DNA of 64,000 nucleotides from an uncultured Paracoccaceae bacterium. GTDB lineage: Bacteria; Pseudomonadota; Alphaproteobacteria; Rhodobacterales; Rhodobacteraceae. Under the pieces are notes generated by a model that was given only the letters and a program-made list of their open reading frames with translations, had not been told where the DNA came from and ran no database searches. Position 1 is the first letter of the stretch; every line of letters starts with the position of its first letter. Position numbers and translations under genes: made by a program. The stretch spans positions 186,001-250,000 of the forward strand of contig CANMMF010000004.1 in NCBI GenBank assembly GCA_947498985.1, written 5' to 3'. Shown here piece by piece: positions 17,528-27,007 of the stretch.

Positions 17528-17666
17528 CTGCCTGCCCTTCAGCCGTTCTGCCCTGCCGCCCCACCGCTTTGTCACATCCCGCAACCAAGCGTGAGAGCTC
17601 CGCGCTTGCCCCGCGCCCGCAACCGGATAAAACGGCCCCAGCGGAAAAACAAACAGGATTGAGGCC

Positions 17667-19019
17667 ATGAGCACCGCTTTGATACTCCTTGCAGCGGGCA
17701 AGGGCACGCGGATGGAGTCCGATCTGCCCAAGGTTCTGCACCGGATCGGACAGGCGCCGATGCTCTGGCACGCGATGCGCGCAGGCGCGGTGCTGGCGCC
17801 GGAGCGCATGGTGATTGTCGCCGGGCACGAGGCGGACCAGGTCCGCGCCGCCGCGCTCGAGCACGATCCCGACGCGCAATTGGTGCTGCAAGCCGACCAG
17901 CTGGGCACCGCCCATGCGGTGGCGCAGGCACGCGACGCGCTGGGCGGCTTTGATGGCGACGCGGTTGTGCTTTACGGTGACACGCCGTTCCTCTCCGAGA
18001 CCACGCTGGAGGCGCTGCAATCGGCCCGCGCGTCCCATGACGTGGTGGTTCTGGGGTTCGAGGCGGCGGATCCCGGGCGCTACGGCCGGCTTGTGACGCA
18101 AGGCGACACGCTGGAGCGGATTGTGGAGTACAAGGACGCCACGACCGAGGAGCGCGCCATCACGCTGTGCAATTCTGGCGTGGTCATCGCCGCCGCCTCG
18201 CTGCTCTTCGATCTCATCGACGCGGTCGGCAACGACAACGCGTCGGGCGAATACTACCTCACCGATATCGTGGCGATTGCCCGCGCCCGCGGGCTTTCCG
18301 CCGGAGTGGTGCGCTGCGACGAGGCCGAGACGCTGGGCATCAACTCGCGCGCCGAGCTGGCCCGTGCCGAAGCCGCCTTCCAGGCCCGCGCCCGCGCCGA
18401 ACTGGTGGAAAACGGTGTGTCGCTGCTGGCGCCGGACAGCGTGCATCTGGCCTGGGACACCACCATTGGCCGCGATGCCGAGATCGAGCCCAACGTGGTC
18501 TTCGGCCCGCGCGTTACGGTGGAATCCGGCGCCCGCATCCGCGCCTTTTCGCATCTCGAAGGCTGCCATGTCAGCCGCGGCGCGGTGATAGGCCCCTATG
18601 CGCGGCTGCGCCCGGGCGCGGAGCTTGCCGAAGACGTGCGCGTCGGCAATTTTGTCGAGATCAAGAACGCCGCGCTGCAGGAAGGCGCCAAGGTCAACCA
18701 TCTGAGCTATGTGGGCGATGCCGAGATCGGCGCGCGCAGCAATCTCGGCGCGGGCACCATCACCTGCAATTACGACGGGGTTTTCAAACATCGCACTGTG
18801 ATCGGGCGCGACGCCTTCATCGGCTCCAACACCATGCTGGTGGCCCCGGTCAGCGTGGGAGACGGCGCGATGACCGCCTCCGGCTCGGTCGTGGTCAAGG
18901 ACGTGCCCGCAGGCGCGCTCGCGGTGGCGCGCGGACGGCAGGAGAACAAACCCGGCTTTGCAACGCGGCTGTTCGACAAGCTCAAGGCCCGCAAGAAGAC
19001 ACAACAGGAAGACGCGTAA
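17667..19019 (+). CDS. glmU: Bifunctional UDP-GlcNAc pyrophosphorylase / GlcN-1-P acetyltransferase
   Basis: Makes UDP-N-acetylglucosamine for peptidoglycan and lipopolysaccharide: it acetylates glucosamine 1-phosphate and then joins it to UMP. The N-terminal uridyltransferase domain (about 1-230) has LAAGKGTRMESDLPKVLH from residue 8, with the catalytic Arg15 and Lys22, and YGDTPFL. The C-terminal left-handed beta-helix (about 250-430) shows hexapeptide repeats such as IGPYARLRPGAELAEDVRVG and NHLSYVGDAEIGARSNLGAG. The length of 450 is standard. glmS follows 1 bp after the stop, so the two consecutive steps of the pathway are coexpressed. Confidence 0.97.
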   Translation: MSTALILLAAGKGTRMESDLPKVLHRIGQAPMLWHAMRAGAVLAPERMVIVAGHEADQVRAAALEHDPDAQLVLQADQLGTAHAVAQARDALGGFDGDAVVLYGDTPFLSETTLEALQSARASHDVVVLGFEAADPGRYGRLVTQGDTLERIVEYKDATTEERAITLCNSGVVIAAASLLFDLIDAVGNDNASGEYYLTDIVAIARARGLSAGVVRCDEAETLGINSRAELARAEAAFQARARAELVENGVSLLAPDSVHLAWDTTIGRDAEIEPNVVFGPRVTVESGARIRAFSHLEGCHVSRGAVIGPYARLRPGAELAEDVRVGNFVEIKNAALQEGAKVNHLSYVGDAEIGARSNLGAGTITCNYDGVFKHRTVIGRDAFIGSNTMLVAPVSVGDGAMTASGSVVVKDVPAGALAVARGRQENKPGFATRLFDKLKARKKTQQEDA

Positions 19020-19020
19020 C

Positions 19021-20838
19021 ATGTGTGGTATCGTTGGTATCCTCGGCTCTCACGAAGTGGCGCCGAGCCTTGTCGAAGCGCTGCGGCGGCTGGAATATCG
19101 CGGCTATGACAGCGCCGGGATCGCAACCGTGAACGACGGTGTGCTGGACCGCCGCCGCGCGGTCGGCAAGCTGGTCAATCTCAGCGATCTGCTGGTGCAT
19201 GAGCCTTTGGCGGGCAAAGCGGGCATCGGTCACACCCGCTGGGCCACGCATGGCGCGCCGACCACCGCCAACGCGCATCCGCATCAGGCCGGTCCCGTCG
19301 CCGTGGTGCATAACGGCATCATCGAGAATTTCCGCGCCCTGCGCGCCGATCTTGCCGCCGCCGGGATCACGCCGCAGACCGAAACCGACACCGAAACCGT
19401 GGCACTGCTGACCCAGCATCACCTCAGGCAGGGCCTCTCCGCGAAGGACGCGGCTTTTGCCACCATCGACCGGCTGGAGGGCGCCTTTGCGCTGGTGTTT
19501 CTGTTTCACGGGCAGGAGGATCTGCTGATCGCCGCCCGCAAGGGCAGCCCGCTGGCCATCGGCCATGGCGAGGGTGAGATGTATGTCGGCTCCGACGCGA
19601 TTGCGCTGGCGCCGATGACCAACCGCATCACCTATCTGGAGGAAGGCGACCGGGCCATCGTCACCCGTGCGGGCGCGCTGATCAGCGACGAGACCGGCGC
19701 GGCGGTCACCCGCACCCCGGTCACGATCCGCATGGATGCCGCGCGCGTCGACAAGGCGGGTTACAAGCACTTCATGGCCAAGGAAATCGCCGAGCAGCCT
19801 TCGGTTCTGGCAGGCGCGCTCACGGCCTATCTGACCGAGGATGGCATCGCCCTGCCCGAGCCCGGCCTCGATTTCACACAGGTCGACCGGCTGGTCATGG
19901 TCGCCTGCGGCACCGCCTATTACGCCTGTCTCACCGCGAAATACTGGTTCGAGCAACTGGCGGGCCTGCCCGTCGAGGTCGATATCGCCTCGGAGTTCCG
20001 CTACCGCGAGCCCCCGGTCACCCCCGGCACCGTTGCGCTATTTGTCAGCCAGTCCGGAGAGACCGCCGACACGCTGGCCGCGCTGCGCTATTGCCAGGGC
20101 AAGGCGCAGAGCATCCTGTCGGTGGTCAATGTGGAGACCTCCTCGATTGCCCGCGAAAGCGATCTGGCGCTGCCGATCCATGCGGGCACGGAGATCGGCG
20201 TGGCCTCGACCAAGGCGTTCACCTGCCAGCTCAACGTGCTGCTTTTGCTGGCGCTCGACGCCGCGCGCGCCCGCGGGCGGATGGATGCGCGCCAGCAGGC
20301 GGAGGTGCTCGACGCGCTGCGCGGCCTGCCCGGTGTCTTCAACATCGCGCTGGGGCGCGACGCGGCCATGGCCGACGCCGCCCGCCAGATCGCAGAGGCG
20401 CGCGATGTGCTGTTCCTGGGCCGCGGCCTGATGTATCCTCTGGCGCTGGAAGGTGCGCTGAAGCTCAAGGAAATCAGCTATATACACGCCGAAGCTTATG
20501 CGTCCGGAGAGCTCAAGCACGGGCCAATCGCGCTGATCGACAAGTCGGTGCCGGTGGTCGTCATGGCGCCCCGCGATTCGCTCTTCGACAAGACCGTGTC
20601 CAACATGCAGGAGGTCATGGCGCGCGGCGGCAAGGTCTGCCTTGTGACCGATGCCGCCGGGGCCGCCGAAGCCGGGGACGATGTCTGGCAGAGCATCGTG
20701 CTGCCGGAAGTGCCCGAAGTGCTGACCCCGCTGCTCTATGCCCTGCCCGCGCAGCTGCTGGCCTATCACGCCGCCGTCGCCAAGGGCACCGATGTGGACC
20801 AGCCGCGCAACCTCGCCAAATCGGTGACGGTGGAATGA
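19021..20838 (+). CDS. glmS: Glutamine-fructose-6-phosphate aminotransferase (isomerising)
   Basis: First step of the hexosamine pathway: fructose 6-phosphate and glutamine give glucosamine 6-phosphate. The 605-residue protein starts MCGIVGI, so Cys2 is the N-terminal nucleophile of the glutaminase domain (HTRWATHG and HNGIIENF follow). Two SIS domains occupy about 285-600, with SQSGETADTLAAL and STKAFTCQL, and the C-terminus ends in KSVTVE as in the family. It is cotranscribed with glmU. No glmS ribozyme is expected or seen; the upstream gap is 1 bp. Confidence 0.97.
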   Translation: MCGIVGILGSHEVAPSLVEALRRLEYRGYDSAGIATVNDGVLDRRRAVGKLVNLSDLLVHEPLAGKAGIGHTRWATHGAPTTANAHPHQAGPVAVVHNGIIENFRALRADLAAAGITPQTETDTETVALLTQHHLRQGLSAKDAAFATIDRLEGAFALVFLFHGQEDLLIAARKGSPLAIGHGEGEMYVGSDAIALAPMTNRITYLEEGDRAIVTRAGALISDETGAAVTRTPVTIRMDAARVDKAGYKHFMAKEIAEQPSVLAGALTAYLTEDGIALPEPGLDFTQVDRLVMVACGTAYYACLTAKYWFEQLAGLPVEVDIASEFRYREPPVTPGTVALFVSQSGETADTLAALRYCQGKAQSILSVVNVETSSIARESDLALPIHAGTEIGVASTKAFTCQLNVLLLLALDAARARGRMDARQQAEVLDALRGLPGVFNIALGRDAAMADAARQIAEARDVLFLGRGLMYPLALEGALKLKEISYIHAEAYASGELKHGPIALIDKSVPVVVMAPRDSLFDKTVSNMQEVMARGGKVCLVTDAAGAAEAGDDVWQSIVLPEVPEVLTPLLYALPAQLLAYHAAVAKGTDVDQPRNLAKSVTVE

Positions 20839-20908
20839 CGCCCCCCCGACAAGCGCTTGCGCCGCGGCCCGTCAGAGGCGTTCCGTCACGCGCAGACAGC
20901 CGGCGCGC

Positions 20909-21586
20909 ATGAAAGCGGGCGACGCGATAGAGGCCTTGCGCGCCGAAGCGGTTGCCGGACGCGCCGCGCAGGCGGCGGCCTATCACAAGGCGCCCCGCGT
21001 CTATATGGGCACGCCGAATCCGGCGATCAACGACCTCTCCCGGCTCTGGCGCCAGACGCTCAGCCTGCCGGAGCGGATCGAACTGGCCGACGCGCTCTGG
21101 CACAGCGACATCCACGAAGCGCGGGTCGCCGCGGCCAAGCTTTTTGCGCAGGCGCGGATCCGGCCGGACGATGCGGTCTGGTCGATGATCTGCGCCTGGG
21201 TGCCCGAGTGCGATGCCTGGGCGATTGCCGATCATGTCTGCGCCGCGGGTGCGCGCCGTCTGGTGGCCGATCCGACAAGGCTCGACGATGTGGAAGCCTG
21301 GACGCAAAGCGGGCATCTGTGGACAAAACGCGCGGCCCTGGTGATCACCCTGCCCTGGACCAAGCAGAATTTCCCGTCGGATCAGGAGCTTGCGATCCGC
21401 GACCGCATCCTCGGCTGGGCCGCGGGCTACGTGCCCGACCGCGAATGGTTCATCCAGAAAGCCATCGCGTGGTGGCTGCGCGATCTGTCGAAACACGATC
21501 CCGAACGGGTGCGCGCCTTTCTCGAGACCCATGGCGCCGACATGAAGGCGTTTGCCCGCAAGGAAGCGGGCAAATATCTCGACTGA
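20909..21586 (+). CDS. DNA alkylation repair family protein (AlkD-like HEAT repeat)
   Basis: A 225-residue all-helical protein resembling the AlkD/DNA_alkylation family, DNA glycosylases that remove 3- and 7-alkylpurines. Typical traits are a run of HEAT-like helices with conserved tryptophans and acidic residues (ADALWHSDIHEARVAAAKLF, AWVPECDAWAIADHVC, WTKRAALVIT, WFIQKAIAWWLRDLSKHDPE). The 'FIQKAIAWWLRD' segment is the clearest family mark. Whether it is an active glycosylase cannot be told. It starts 70 bp after glmS and is convergent with the lipoprotein gene. Confidence 0.85.
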   Translation: MKAGDAIEALRAEAVAGRAAQAAAYHKAPRVYMGTPNPAINDLSRLWRQTLSLPERIELADALWHSDIHEARVAAAKLFAQARIRPDDAVWSMICAWVPECDAWAIADHVCAAGARRLVADPTRLDDVEAWTQSGHLWTKRAALVITLPWTKQNFPSDQELAIRDRILGWAAGYVPDREWFIQKAIAWWLRDLSKHDPERVRAFLETHGADMKAFARKEAGKYLD

Positions 21587-21593
21587 CGCGCGC

Positions 21594-22097
21594 TCAGCCG
21601 CCCGCATAGACCTCGATGGTCGGCAGATCGGTCAGTGGCGCTTCGATCAGGCGCATCGCCGCAAGCGAAATGCGGCTGCCCGCCGTGTCCGGCCCGTCGA
21701 TCGGGATTAGATCGACCTGCGCCGACTTGCCGCTGGCCGGAAAGACCACCCGGCCTTTGCCAGCTGTCGAGACCAGCGGCGTTTCCAGCCAGAATCCGGG
21801 CCGTGCCACGTCGCCCAGAGAGGCCACGGTCTCGCCCAGCCTGCGCTCGCCCGCAGGCTCGGGGGCTGCGGCGGCGGCGTCCCGCTCGGCATCCGACGTG
21901 GTGTCGAAATCCTCCGCCGTGCGCGCATTGGCGGGTGGTGGCGGGGCCGTGTCCGTGGCCTCTGCCGGGCGCGCTTCGGGGCGCGTCTGATCATCGCTCA
22001 CCCCCGTCACCCGGCCATCGTCGCGGGCAAAATCGAAAAATCCGGTGCCACATCCGGCAAGCGCAAAAAGCGCGGCAAAGGCAAGAACTGGTTTCAT
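21594..22097 (-). CDS. Putative lipoprotein, function unknown
   Basis: A 167-residue exported protein. The N-terminus MKPVLAFAALFALAGCGTG is a lipoprotein signal with lipobox LAGC, so Cys17 should be lipid-modified and the protein held in a membrane facing the periplasm. The next 60 residues are a disordered Asp/Ala/Pro-rich linker, and the rest (GETVASLGDVARPGFWLETPLVS through IEVYAGG) looks like a small beta domain. The ATG at 22097 is chosen because the longer reading from a GTG at 22145 would bury the signal sequence. It is divergent from moaA. Confidence 0.82.
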   Translation of the reverse strand: MKPVLAFAALFALAGCGTGFFDFARDDGRVTGVSDDQTRPEARPAEATDTAPPPPANARTAEDFDTTSDAERDAAAAAPEPAGERRLGETVASLGDVARPGFWLETPLVSTAGKGRVVFPASGKSAQVDLIPIDGPDTAGSRISLAAMRLIEAPLTDLPTIEVYAGG

Positions 22098-22184
22098 GGC
22101 GGCGACATTATGAACTTGTGATGCGGCTGACAATTCCGCCAGCACTCTTGCTCAATTCCTTGCCGATGACTAGGGTTCCCTCCC

Positions 22185-23192
22185 ATGAGCACACCCTTGA
22201 TCGACCCGTTCCTGCGCCCGATTTCCTACCTGCGCGTCTCCGTCACGGACCGTTGCGATTTCCGCTGCGTCTACTGCATGTCCGAGAACATGACCTTTCT
22301 GCCGAAGAAAGAACTTCTGACGCTGGAGGAACTGGACCGGATGTGCTCCACCTTCGTCCGGCTGGGGGTGGAGAAACTGCGCATCACCGGCGGCGAGCCG
22401 CTGGTGCGCCGCGACATCATGACGTTTTTCCGCGGCATGACACGACATCTGGAAAGCGGCGCGCTGCGCGAATTGACGCTGACCACCAATGGCTCGCAAC
22501 TGGGGCGCTTTGCCGATGCGCTGTTCGATGCCGGTGTGCGGCGGGTGAACGTGTCTCTCGACACGCTCGATGAAACAAAATTCGCCGATATCACGCGCTG
22601 GGGCCGACTGGGCCAGGTCATGAAAGGCATCGATGCCGCGCAGAAGGCGGGATTGCGGATCAAGATCAATGCGGTGGCGCTGAAAGGCTTCAACGAGGAC
22701 GAGCTTTTCACCATCACGGAATGGTGCGCCGGGCGGGACATGGATCTGACCTGGATCGAGGTCATGCCGATGGGCGATATCGGCAATGAAGACCGGCTCG
22801 ACCAGTACTGGAAGCTCGACGATCTGCGTGCGCGTCTGGGCGAGCGCTACACGCTGACCGACCTGCCCGAAAGCACCGGTGGGCCCGCGCGCTACGTGCG
22901 GCTGGAAGAAACCGGCCAGAAGATCGGCTTCATCACGCCGCTCACCCATAATTTCTGCGAAAGCTGCAACCGGGTGCGGCTCACCTGCACCGGCGAGCTT
23001 TTCATGTGCCTCGGTCAGGAAGACAATGCCGATCTCCGCGCCGCCCTGCGCAACCACCCCGAAAGCGACGCGGTTCTCGAAGCCGCGATCCGCAGCGCCA
23101 TCGAACGCAAGCCCAAGGGCCATGATTTCGACTATTCCCGCCAGACAGTGGACGGGCGCGTGTCGCGGCACATGAGCCATACCGGCGGCTGA
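22185..23192 (+). CDS. moaA: GTP 3',8-cyclase MoaA
   Basis: Radical SAM enzyme that starts molybdenum cofactor synthesis by cyclising GTP to 3',8-cyclo-H2GTP. The N-terminal cluster motif CDFRCVYC gives Cys24, Cys28 and Cys31, the GGEP motif follows in [13 protein letters not shown], and the C-terminal second cluster is held by [19 protein letters not shown]. The protein ends in HTGG; the conserved C-terminal Gly-Gly is needed for activity. The length of 335 is normal. No other moa or mob genes lie next to it. Confidence 0.97.
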   Translation: MSTPLIDPFLRPISYLRVSVTDRCDFRCVYCMSENMTFLPKKELLTLEELDRMCSTFVRLGVEKLRITGGEPLVRRDIMTFFRGMTRHLESGALRELTLTTNGSQLGRFADALFDAGVRRVNVSLDTLDETKFADITRWGRLGQVMKGIDAAQKAGLRIKINAVALKGFNEDELFTITEWCAGRDMDLTWIEVMPMGDIGNEDRLDQYWKLDDLRARLGERYTLTDLPESTGGPARYVRLEETGQKIGFITPLTHNFCESCNRVRLTCTGELFMCLGQEDNADLRAALRNHPESDAVLEAAIRSAIERKPKGHDFDYSRQTVDGRVSRHMSHTGG

Positions 23193-23201
23193 TCCTGAGG
23201 C

Positions 23202-23228
23202 GCGCGTGCCGCGCACATGATTTTTTTT
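23202..23228 (+). terminator. Possible terminator after moaA
   Basis: A short GCGCG-TGC-CGCGC stem-loop followed, six bases on, by a run of eight T, 10 bp after the moaA stop. The stem is short, so this is only a likely Rho-independent terminator. Confidence 0.5.
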
Positions 23229-23241
23229 GCGTTCACGCAGA

Positions 23242-23287
23242 TTGGGGCTCTGCCCCAAACCCCGAGGGATTTTCAGCCAGAAGAAAC
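23242..23287 (+). repeat. GC-rich hairpin element, copy C
   Basis: A GGGGC-TCT-GCCCC hairpin followed by AAACCCCGAGGGATTTTC and then GCCAGAAGAAAC. It points away from moaA and faces copy D in opposite orientation in the same moaA-anmK gap. Confidence 0.7.
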
Positions 23288-23375
23288 CACCTGTTAAGGT
23301 AAGTGCGCTAGTCACAGGGTGCGGTACAGGCCGAGGGGCCGATGACCGCGCCAGGAGAAGCGCGAGCTTTTTGTC

Positions 23376-23410
23376 AAGGTCCGCTCCGGCATTGCTCGGG
23401 CGGACCTTTT
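23376..23410 (+). terminator. Stem-loop between moaA and anmK
   Basis: AAGGTCCGC at 23376-23384 pairs with GCGGACCTT at 23400-23408, a perfect 9-bp stem with a 15-nt loop and flanking T and A residues, so it could stop transcription from either side. It sits between the inverted element copies C and D. Confidence 0.55.
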
Positions 23411-23422
23411 CGCGCAACCTGC

Positions 23423-23457
23423 TGTTTCTTCTGGCCCAAAATACCTCCGCCGGAGGC
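23423..23457 (-). repeat. GC-rich hairpin element, copy D (inverted relative to C)
   Basis: On the minus strand it reads CCTCCGGCGGAGGTATTTTG then GGCCAGAAGAAACA, with a CCTCCG-CGGAGG hairpin in place of the usual GGGGGC one. It lies just before the end of anmK. Confidence 0.65.
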
Positions 23458-23475
23458 CACGCGCCAAAGGCGCGT

Positions 23476-24582
23476 TCAGGCGCGGCACTGGCTCTTTTCG
23501 GGACGGCTGATCTGCCCGCCGCCGACCGGTGCGGCGACACCAGTGGTGCCGGGGGCCGATGTGGGCAGGCCCTGCATCACCCGCACCGCCAGATAGCCGA
23601 AGGCCTGCGCCTCGAGCATGTCGCCATCGAGCCCGACCGCCTCGACAGGCTCGACCGGGCAATCGAGCCCCGCAGCCAGCATCTGCATCATCACCGGGTT
23701 GCGCCGCCCGCCGCCGGTCACCAGCAGCCGGTCGGGCGGCTCGGGGCAATGCTCCATGCCGCGCATCACCGCCGCTGCGGCCATGCCGGTCATCGTGGCG
23801 GCGGCATCGGCATCCGACAACTCCCGCACGAGATCCAGCATCAGCGAAAAATCGTCCCGGTCCAGCGACTTGGGCGGCATCATGAGGAAATATCCCTCAT
23901 CCAGAAAAAGCTCCAGCGCGCCATCCTCGACCTGCCCCTGACGCGCCAGCGCGCCGTCCCTGTCGTAGCTCCAGCCGCGCCGTTCGGCGACCAGATCGTT
24001 GATCGGGGCGTTGGCCGGGCCGGTGTCGAAGGCCAGCAGCGCGCCCTCCTCCTCCGGCGCGGCTTTGCGCGGATCGACCCAGGTGAGGTTGCCGACGCCG
24101 CCGAGGTTGAGAAACGCGCATGGCGTCGTGATCCCGGCCCAGACCGCGCAGGCGTGGTGAAAGAACGGCGCCAGCGGCGCGCCCTGCCCGCCAAGCGCCA
24201 CATCGGCCGAACGGAAATCCCAGACCACGGGCAACCCCAGCGCGTCGGCCAGCGCATCGCCGTCGCCCAGCTGATGCGTGCCGCGCCCGCCGGGATCATG
24301 CGCGAGGGTCTGGCCGTGAAAACCGACGATCCCGGCGCCCTCGAACCCGCCGAGCGCCGCGAGATGCGCGCTGTGCAGGACCCGCGCCGCTTCCGTCAGA
24401 TCATCCCCGGGCCAGCGCCCCAGAGCGCCCTTGAGCACCGCCCGCTCGGACGTTGTATAGGCGCGATAGCGCGACGGGCCGAACGCCAGGATGCGTCGTC
24501 CATCGGTCTGGATCATCGCCGCGTCGACGCCATCGAGCGACGTGCCCGACATCGCCCCCAGTGCCCAAAGCGGCGGCTTCAT
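23476..24582 (-). CDS. anmK: Anhydro-N-acetylmuramic acid kinase
   Basis: Recycles peptidoglycan by turning 1,6-anhydro-MurNAc into MurNAc 6-phosphate with ATP. The 368-residue protein begins [20 protein letters not shown], the ATP-binding signature of the family, and has [25 protein letters not shown] and the C-terminal [13 protein letters not shown]. The ATG at 24582 is chosen over 24651, since the extra 23 residues look non-homologous and would overlap the tyrS start. It is divergent from tyrS with 67 bp between starts. Confidence 0.95.
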   Translation of the reverse strand: MKPPLWALGAMSGTSLDGVDAAMIQTDGRRILAFGPSRYRAYTTSERAVLKGALGRWPGDDLTEAARVLHSAHLAALGGFEGAGIVGFHGQTLAHDPGGRGTHQLGDGDALADALGLPVVWDFRSADVALGGQGAPLAPFFHHACAVWAGITTPCAFLNLGGVGNLTWVDPRKAAPEEEGALLAFDTGPANAPINDLVAERRGWSYDRDGALARQGQVEDGALELFLDEGYFLMMPPKSLDRDDFSLMLDLVRELSDADAAATMTGMAAAAVMRGMEHCPEPPDRLLVTGGGRRNPVMMQMLAAGLDCPVEPVEAVGLDGDMLEAQAFGYLAVRVMQGLPTSAPGTTGVAAPVGGGQISRPEKSQCRA

Positions 24583-24649
24583 CTTCTTGCCCTTCACACG
24601 TCCGCATCCCGGTCTTATAGCTTTGCGCGAAGTATACCGAGGTGAGCCC

Positions 24650-25903
24650 ATGACCTACCATCCCAAATCGGATTTCATGGCTGTGATGATCAGCCGTGGC
24701 TTTCTGGCCGATTGCACCGACTATCAGGGGCTGGACGAGGCCTTTGCCAAAGACGTGGTGCCCGGCTATATCGGCTTTGACGCCACCGCGAAGTCACTGC
24801 ATGTGGGCAGTCTCATCCAGATCATGATGCTGCGCTGGCTGCAGAAAACCGGTCACAAGCCGATCACGCTGATGGGCGGCGGCACCACGAAGGTGGGCGA
24901 CCCGAGCTTTCGCGCCGATGAGCGCCCGCTGCTGACGCCTGCGCAGATCGACGACAACATCGCCGGTATCAAGCAGGTCTTTGCCAAATACATGCGCTAT
25001 GGCGACGGGGCCTCCGACGCGCTGATGCTGAACAATGCCGAGTGGCTGGACGGGCTCAACTACCTCGATTTCCTGCGCGATATCGGGCGGCATTTCAGCG
25101 TGAACCGGATGCTGAGCTTCGAGAGCGTGAAGTCGCGGCTGGATCGCGAGCAGAGCCTGAGCTTTCTCGAGTTCAACTACATGATTCTGCAAGCCTATGA
25201 TTTCCTTGAGCTTAACCGGCGCTACGGGTGTCTCCTGCAGATGGGGGGCAGCGATCAATGGGGCAATATCGTGAACGGCATCGACCTCACGCGCCGGGTG
25301 CTCGACCACGAGATCTACGGCCTGACCTCGCCGCTGCTGACCACCAGCGACGGCAGGAAGATGGGCAAGAGCCAGGACGGCGCGGTCTGGCTCAATGCGG
25401 ATATGTGCAGCCCCTACATTTTCTGGCAGTTCTGGCGCAACACCACCGATGCCGATGTCGGCCGGTTCCTGAAGCTCTATACCGAGATGCCGCTGGATGA
25501 GTGCGACCGGCTGGGCGCGCTGGCAGGCTCGGAGATCAACGACGCCAAGATTGCGCTGGCAGGGGCGGTGACCACGCTCTGCCACGGGGCGGAGGCGGCC
25601 GCGGCCGCGGAGGCCACGGCGCGCGAGGTCTTCGAGAAAGGCGGCGTCGGGGACGATTTGCCGACGCTCAGCCTCGATACCGCAGAGGTCGGAGACGGGA
25701 TCTCCGTCGTGCAGCTTCTGGTGCGCTCCGGACTGGCGAAATCGGGCAAGGAGGCCAAGCGGCTGATTGCCGAGAACGGCGCGCGGATCGACGACGCGGC
25801 GCTGACCGATGCGGGGCTGATGCTGGATGCGGGCGCGCTCTCCTCCCCCGTCAAGCTCAGCGCCGGCAGGAAGCGGCACGCGCTGGTCAAACTCGCCGAC
25901 TGA
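24650..25903 (+). CDS. tyrS: Tyrosyl-tRNA synthetase
   Basis: Charges tRNA-Tyr. The 417-residue class I synthetase has the HIGH-type motif HVGS at residues 51-54, the KMSKS-type motif KMGKS at 237-241, tyrosine-site residues in [11 protein letters not shown], and a C-terminal S4 RNA-binding domain (about 350-415, with [20 protein letters not shown]). The ATG at 24650 follows GAGGTGAGC. It is divergent from anmK and convergent with the small membrane protein gene. Confidence 0.97.
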   Translation: MTYHPKSDFMAVMISRGFLADCTDYQGLDEAFAKDVVPGYIGFDATAKSLHVGSLIQIMMLRWLQKTGHKPITLMGGGTTKVGDPSFRADERPLLTPAQIDDNIAGIKQVFAKYMRYGDGASDALMLNNAEWLDGLNYLDFLRDIGRHFSVNRMLSFESVKSRLDREQSLSFLEFNYMILQAYDFLELNRRYGCLLQMGGSDQWGNIVNGIDLTRRVLDHEIYGLTSPLLTTSDGRKMGKSQDGAVWLNADMCSPYIFWQFWRNTTDADVGRFLKLYTEMPLDECDRLGALAGSEINDAKIALAGAVTTLCHGAEAAAAAEATAREVFEKGGVGDDLPTLSLDTAEVGDGISVVQLLVRSGLAKSGKEAKRLIAENGARIDDAALTDAGLMLDAGALSSPVKLSAGRKRHALVKLAD

Positions 25904-25908
25904 GCCGG

Positions 25909-26058
25909 TCAGAACACTGCGTAAACCAGCGTCGCGGCGATAATCGGCGTGGTCAGGATCGCCGCGATCAGGACCGCCGCGGCCAAGGTCGGGCGTGGGC
26001 GGGTCATGCTCTGGGCATCGAATCGGGGTGCGGTTTCGCGGCGGGGCAAAGGTTTCAT
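25909..26058 (-). CDS. Small membrane protein, 49 residues, unknown function
   Basis: An open reading frame too short for common cut-offs but with a sensible protein: a basic N-terminal part (MKPLPRRETAPRF) followed by MTRPRPTLAAAVLIAAILTT and one hydrophobic helix ending in TLVYAVF. A single-pass inner-membrane protein with the N-terminus inside is expected. It ends 5 bp after the tyrS stop on the opposite strand and is divergent from the acyltransferase gene. Similar tiny hydrophobic proteins are common in this group; no function can be assigned. Confidence 0.6.
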   Translation of the reverse strand: MKPLPRRETAPRFDAQSMTRPRPTLAAAVLIAAILTTPIIAATLVYAVF

Positions 26059-26105
26059 GCCGCCATTAACGGCGAGGAAACCTGTGATCGGGTTAACTGA
26101 TACCC

Positions 26106-26981
26106 ATGTCGCTTGCCTTGCCGCTCCCTCAATCCGCAGAATTTGCCAGAACTTGCGCCTATCTTGGCGTGAGCTGTCGTCAGATGCAGGCCTCGGACGT
26201 GCGCTGGCAGATGCAATCGCGGCGATTTGCCGGGATCGGACGGGTCGATCTGATCTCGCGCGGGCCGGTGGTGCCGGACGACGCGCAGCGCCGCGACTGG
26301 CTGGCGGGCGTGGCGCGCTGGCATGACGGTCGGATGCTGCTGCTGAATGCCGATCGCTACTTTGCGCCGGAAGCGCTGCGGCACGCCGGGTTCTGGCCGC
26401 TTATGACGCCCGCGACGCTGGCGCTCCTGCCATTGCGGCCGGAGCCGGTGATGCGCGCCGCGCTCCGGCAGAAATGGCGCAACCGGCTGAACAAGGCAGA
26501 GCGCGCCGGACTGCAGGTCACAACGTCAGAGCTCACCGCCGATCACTGGCTCTTGCGCGCCGAGATGGAACAGGCAAAAGCGCGCGGTTACAAAGGCTTG
26601 CCGCCCGGTCTTTGTGTGGCCTACGCGCTTGCGAACCCCGGTCGGGCCGTGGTGTTCGAGGCGCTTCAGCAGGGCCGCGCCGTCGCCGGATTGCTGCTTT
26701 TGCGGCACGGGCGCATGGCCACCTGGCAGATCGGTCACAGCCGGACCGACGGGCGCAGATGCCACGCCATGAACCTGCTTTTGTGGCGCGCCATGTGTTT
26801 CGCGGCGGCGCGCGGGCACGACATGCTCGATCTGGGCACGCTCAACACGCAGGACGCCGCGGGACTGGCGCGGTTCAAGCTCGGCACCGGGGCGCGGGCC
26901 GTGCGTCAGTCGGGCACCTGGTTGTACCAGCCCGCCCTGGCGCCGCTGGCCCGCTACCTTCCGCTCAAACTCGCGGCGTGA
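26106..26981 (+). CDS. GNAT/FemAB-like acyltransferase domain protein
   Basis: A 291-residue protein with a C-terminal GNAT domain of the BioF2/FemAB type. RQKWRNRLNKAERAGLQV near residue 120-140 is the conserved basic segment of this group, and the later GRAVAGLLLLRHGRMATWQIGH and LWRAMCFAAARGHDMLDLGTLN hold the acyl-binding core and the final strand with a conserved Asp. It may transfer an amino acid or acyl group to an envelope component, but the substrate is unknown. It stands alone and is convergent with the DUF3179 gene. Confidence 0.78.
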   Translation: MSLALPLPQSAEFARTCAYLGVSCRQMQASDVRWQMQSRRFAGIGRVDLISRGPVVPDDAQRRDWLAGVARWHDGRMLLLNADRYFAPEALRHAGFWPLMTPATLALLPLRPEPVMRAALRQKWRNRLNKAERAGLQVTTSELTADHWLLRAEMEQAKARGYKGLPPGLCVAYALANPGRAVVFEALQQGRAVAGLLLLRHGRMATWQIGHSRTDGRRCHAMNLLLWRAMCFAAARGHDMLDLGTLNTQDAAGLARFKLGTGARAVRQSGTWLYQPALAPLARYLPLKLAA

Positions 26982-27007
26982 TTCACATTTCCCAGAGCCC
27001 GCCGCGG

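Noticed and set aside
16887-19022. A 711-residue minus-strand frame across glmU
   Set aside because: It covers glmU antisense and the phosphatase gene out of frame; composition is Arg, Gly and His-rich without motifs.
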